From the NCBI RefSeq assembly GCF_040436345.1, contig NC_133236.1, positions 16,881,466 through 16,945,465 on the forward strand: a DNA stretch of 64,000 nucleotides. Reading direction: 5' to 3'. Positions 60,025 through 64,000 of this stretch are shown piece by piece (position 1 is the stretch's first letter; every line of letters starts with the position of its first letter). Under the pieces are notes generated by a model. That model was given only the letters and a program-made list of their open reading frames with translations, made no database searches and had not been told where the DNA came from. Origin of the DNA: Pagrus major. Taxonomy: Eukaryota; Chordata; Actinopteri; Spariformes; Sparidae. The position numbers and the translations under genes are program-made.

Positions 60025-60206
60025 AGGCACATTAGTGATACTACACCCACCTCGGATGAAGTTTGTAATGAAAAGACTCGGAAATTAAAAGACTTTAATC
60101 AGTTTTTATGATAATAAAATGGAATTTAATGAATGACTAATGAATCTTAAGACATTTTAAAATAGAAGAGAAAAATCTTAATTGATTGATATTCATGCTT
60201 AAACAA

Positions 60207-60473
60207 ACTAAATTAACTGTTTTCATGACTGAATAAACAATCTGACCTTAAAGTTCAACACAATTTCATACTGTTTTACTTTGTTTATATGTGGCGGACC
60301 CTGCCACCGTTCTAGCTTCAAACAGTGTTCTGGACCTTATTTTCCTCTGAGAACAGCTTGTTTGTTCAATTATGGAAATTGTAAAATATCTGAGTTTGTA
60401 TTATTACCTTATCAATATTGTAAATATTACCTTTCAGAGTTTCTTTACCAAAACTACATAGTGCACCTTTAAG
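60207..60473. mobile_element. MITE copy related to 41367-41728, reverse orientation
   Basis: Sequence from tcatgactgaataaacaatc through gtttatatgtggcggaccct and gcttcaaacagtgttctgga to actacatagtgcacctttaa is the reverse complement of the element upstream of the first zpax gene. Two inverted copies of one element thus flank the zpax pair about 19 kb apart. It is non-coding. Confidence 0.65.
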
Positions 60474-60519
60474 CTGTGACTGAGCTTCAATTCAAGAAAC
60501 CTGTTCTTCCTTTGCAGCT

Positions 60520-61060
60520 GAGAGACTCATTACTGTATATGCTAACCCTTAATTATGGCCTGTTTATAGTCACAAGCCTCTTCCCAGTGTCTTTATTGCT
60601 GACAGTAAAATCCAAGTTCATCCTTTCACCTGGTGCTCCTGGGCTGAACTGGGCTCATACAATGATATACTTTCATTTATGAGGCCATTAAAAATTTTCC
60701 AACTGGTATTGAGTCACTGCAGGAAAGAAATTATCGCTGCCCTGCTGAACAAAAATATCAAGGTAAAGGTCTTTTCACACCAACTCACTAAGGCACTCCC
60801 ATTGCACATCATGGATTTTATTAAAAAATACTCAAGTAAAAACTTTGAAACTCCCAAAACTTTCACTTGTTCAAAGTCCCTCTTGGCATCATTGAAAAAA
60901 CCCAGTTGCTAAAGAAAGAAGTGTGTAAGCTTATGATTGTAACGTGCTGCCACACTGGCTTGTTAGGAGTCAGCAGTTATTTTCTGGGCAGCATGGGAAC
61001 AAGCGAACACACAGCTCCATCTAGTGTCTTTGAGAAAACACACCAGACTGAGGTTATGGA
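60520..61060. repeat. Upstream half of a diverged local duplication (partner 61795-62470)
   Basis: Blocks shared with 61795-62470 in the same order and orientation include tttatagtcacaa, cagtgtctt, atacaatgatatactttcat, ctgaacaaaaat/ctgcttaacaaaaat, agtccctcttggcatcat and cttgttaggagtc, ttttctgggcagcatgggaa. The downstream partner contains ttc32 exon 3, so this half carries a relic of that exon (listed separately). Spacing between matching blocks is about 1.23 kb at one end and 1.42 kb at the other, showing insertions or deletions since the event. Confidence 0.8.
60860..60912 (-). pseudogene. Relic of ttc32 exon 3
   Basis: On the minus strand this short stretch reads GFFNDAKRDFEQ, matching GFFDDAKRDFQQ at the start of the intact ttc32 exon 3. 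The intact acceptor CTAG is changed to CTGG here, and homology is lost after about 14 codons. It is a dead duplicate, not an alternative exon. Confidence 0.75.
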
Positions 61061-61099
61061 AAGAAAAATGCACCTAAAATTGTTCTAAAAGAAAATCAG

Positions 61100-61790
61100 A
61101 ATGATTTATAGGTTGGTCCCCTAACGGTTCTTGTAAAGAAAGACAAGGTTCTGTAGACGTTATAGGAACGTCATTTAGAGACCTAGAAGGGACATCCTAT
61201 AGTATCACCTAATTGTTCCCAGAGTGTCCTGAATATTCCTTGATAGCCACCAGATAACATCACCCTACCCTTTGAAGAACTCCAAATCATGACCGTCTGG
61301 GAACGTTCTGGTTTACAAGCAACGTTTTTTTAATGTTCTCAGAATAAACAATTTCTAGCTGGAGACGTTATTGGAATGTGGTGTAGAGAGCTAGAAGGAA
61401 TGTTTTATAGTAATGGTCCCCTAAACGCTCCCAGAACGTCCTGAATGTTGCCAATTAATGTCCCCCTAACCTTTCAAGAACTCCACATCATGACTTAGTG
61501 GGAACATTATAAGAACGTAGTCTAGAAACCTAGACCTAGACCAAGAACTCCACATTGTGGCTGCGTTCTGGAAATGTTCCAAGGTGGTGTCTTTTACACC
61601 AGCAGGGACATTCTCAGAACATTCTTGGGATGTACAATTTCTAGCTGCAGACGTTATAGGAACAAAGTGTAGAGAACATTGTATAGTAATGGTCCCTTGA
61701 GTGTTCCCAGAATATCCTGAATGTCCCTTGAAAGTAGCCAAATAACTTCTTCCTTACTTTTAAAGAATTCCACATTGTGACCACGAGACT
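61100..61790. repeat. Diverged long-unit tandem repeat (about 210-290 bp unit)
   Basis: Three imperfect copies occur head to tail. The landmark gacgttat(a/t)ggaa appears at 61155, 61363 and 61648, and each copy includes a gaactccacat block, a cagaatgttcc/cagaacgtcc block and a tagaa-type block. It is non-coding, and lies between the two halves of the ttc32 exon duplication. Confidence 0.65.
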
Positions 61791-62083
61791 CCTTTTAATT
61801 TATTTATTGATTATAGTTTATTTATAGTCACAAATGTCCTCACAGTGTCTTAATTACAACCCAAACTCTGTGCTGTCCACTAACAGACGTATACAATGAT
61901 ATACTTTCATTTCTCAGCCCATTAAATTAGATTTTCCAGTCATGAGTCAGTGCAGAAAAGAAATTCATCAACGCTCTGCTTAACAAAAATCCAGATAGGT
62001 GAGGCGCCTAATGCAGTGGAACATTTCTTGTACTGATTGCTTTGTTATTTGTGTTTCACTTTTAGATTTAACTTCACTCTTAA

Positions 62084-62089
62084 TTTATT
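62084..62089 (-). promoter_or_regulatory. ttc32: ttc32 polyadenylation signal
   Basis: A canonical AATAAA on the minus strand lies about 105 bases past the ttc32 stop codon, giving a short 3' UTR. Confidence 0.5.
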
Positions 62090-62194
62090 ATAATACAGCT
62101 GTACAGAAATGTATGCACAAGTTAAATTAAATTAAATTAAAAGCTCTCAGATTTTAGGACATATAAAACATGTTCTCTACAGCTGATGAGCTTG

Positions 62195-63883
<1,689 letters not shown>

Positions 63884-64000
63884 TGTTCGTTTCCGTGTTT
63901 GTTTACTCTTCAATTGCGGATATGACGTCACTCAAGAGAAAGGCGGGGCTTACCGTCAGCAGGCTATGAGGGAATTATTAGAAATATTTACATGAGTTTA
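63884..64000 (-). promoter_or_regulatory. ttc32: Probable ttc32 5' UTR and proximal promoter
   Basis: The sequence around and just before the first ttc32 exon is richer in CpG than its surroundings (63640-63960) and contains cgtcactcaaga, close to a CRE-like tgacgtca (63923-63930). There is no TATA box. The window ends here, so the full extent is not visible. Confidence 0.35.

Overview
This is a stretch of a teleost (bony fish) nuclear chromosome. The genes are split by GT-AG introns. The proteins are vertebrate, and the egg-coat family present (ZPAX) is known from fish, frogs and birds. The non-coding DNA is full of short AT-rich foldback elements, microsatellites and retroposon tails of the kind common in fish. 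No prokaryotic feature is present.

Layout. (1) 0.4-14.1 kb, plus strand: mideas (elmsan1/C14orf43), a subunit of a histone deacetylase complex. I could join 12 coding exons in frame into 1075 residues; they carry a polyglutamine region, an ELM2-SANT pair and a C-terminal C2H2 finger. A CpG-rich leader with a 26-codon uORF lies upstream. (2) 14.1-38.4 kb: a gene-poor stretch with a probable solo LTR, a MITE, microsatellites and a 4.6-kb AT-rich satellite array interrupted by a palindromic foldback element. (3) 38.4-40.7 kb, minus strand: kcns3, an electrically silent Kv9.3-type potassium-channel subunit, coded in one exon behind a non-coding first exon. (4) 42.5-59.8 kb: two intact 21-exon ZPAX egg-envelope glycoprotein genes lying tail to tail (905 and 923 residues by my splicing). 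Every intron phase matches between the two. The 3-kb gap between their 3' ends holds a Tc1-derived foldback with arms of about 375 bp. (5) 60.5-63.9 kb, minus strand: ttc32, a small TPR protein of three exons (136 residues), with a decayed duplicate of its last exon downstream.

Gene relations. kcns3 and ttc32 are neighbours on human 2p24, so the right half looks like that block with the egg-coat genes inside it. mideas is at human 14q24, so a junction between two ancestral segments probably lies in the repeat-rich 14-38 kb interval (inference). The genes do not form a pathway. The two ZPAX products would act together in the oocyte envelope; mideas acts in the nucleus, kcns3 at the plasma membrane, and ttc32 has no established role that I can name.

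Exon boundaries were read by eye from splice motifs, reading-frame continuity and, for the ZPAX pair, paralogue comparison. Untranslated ends and dispersed-repeat family names are less certain.
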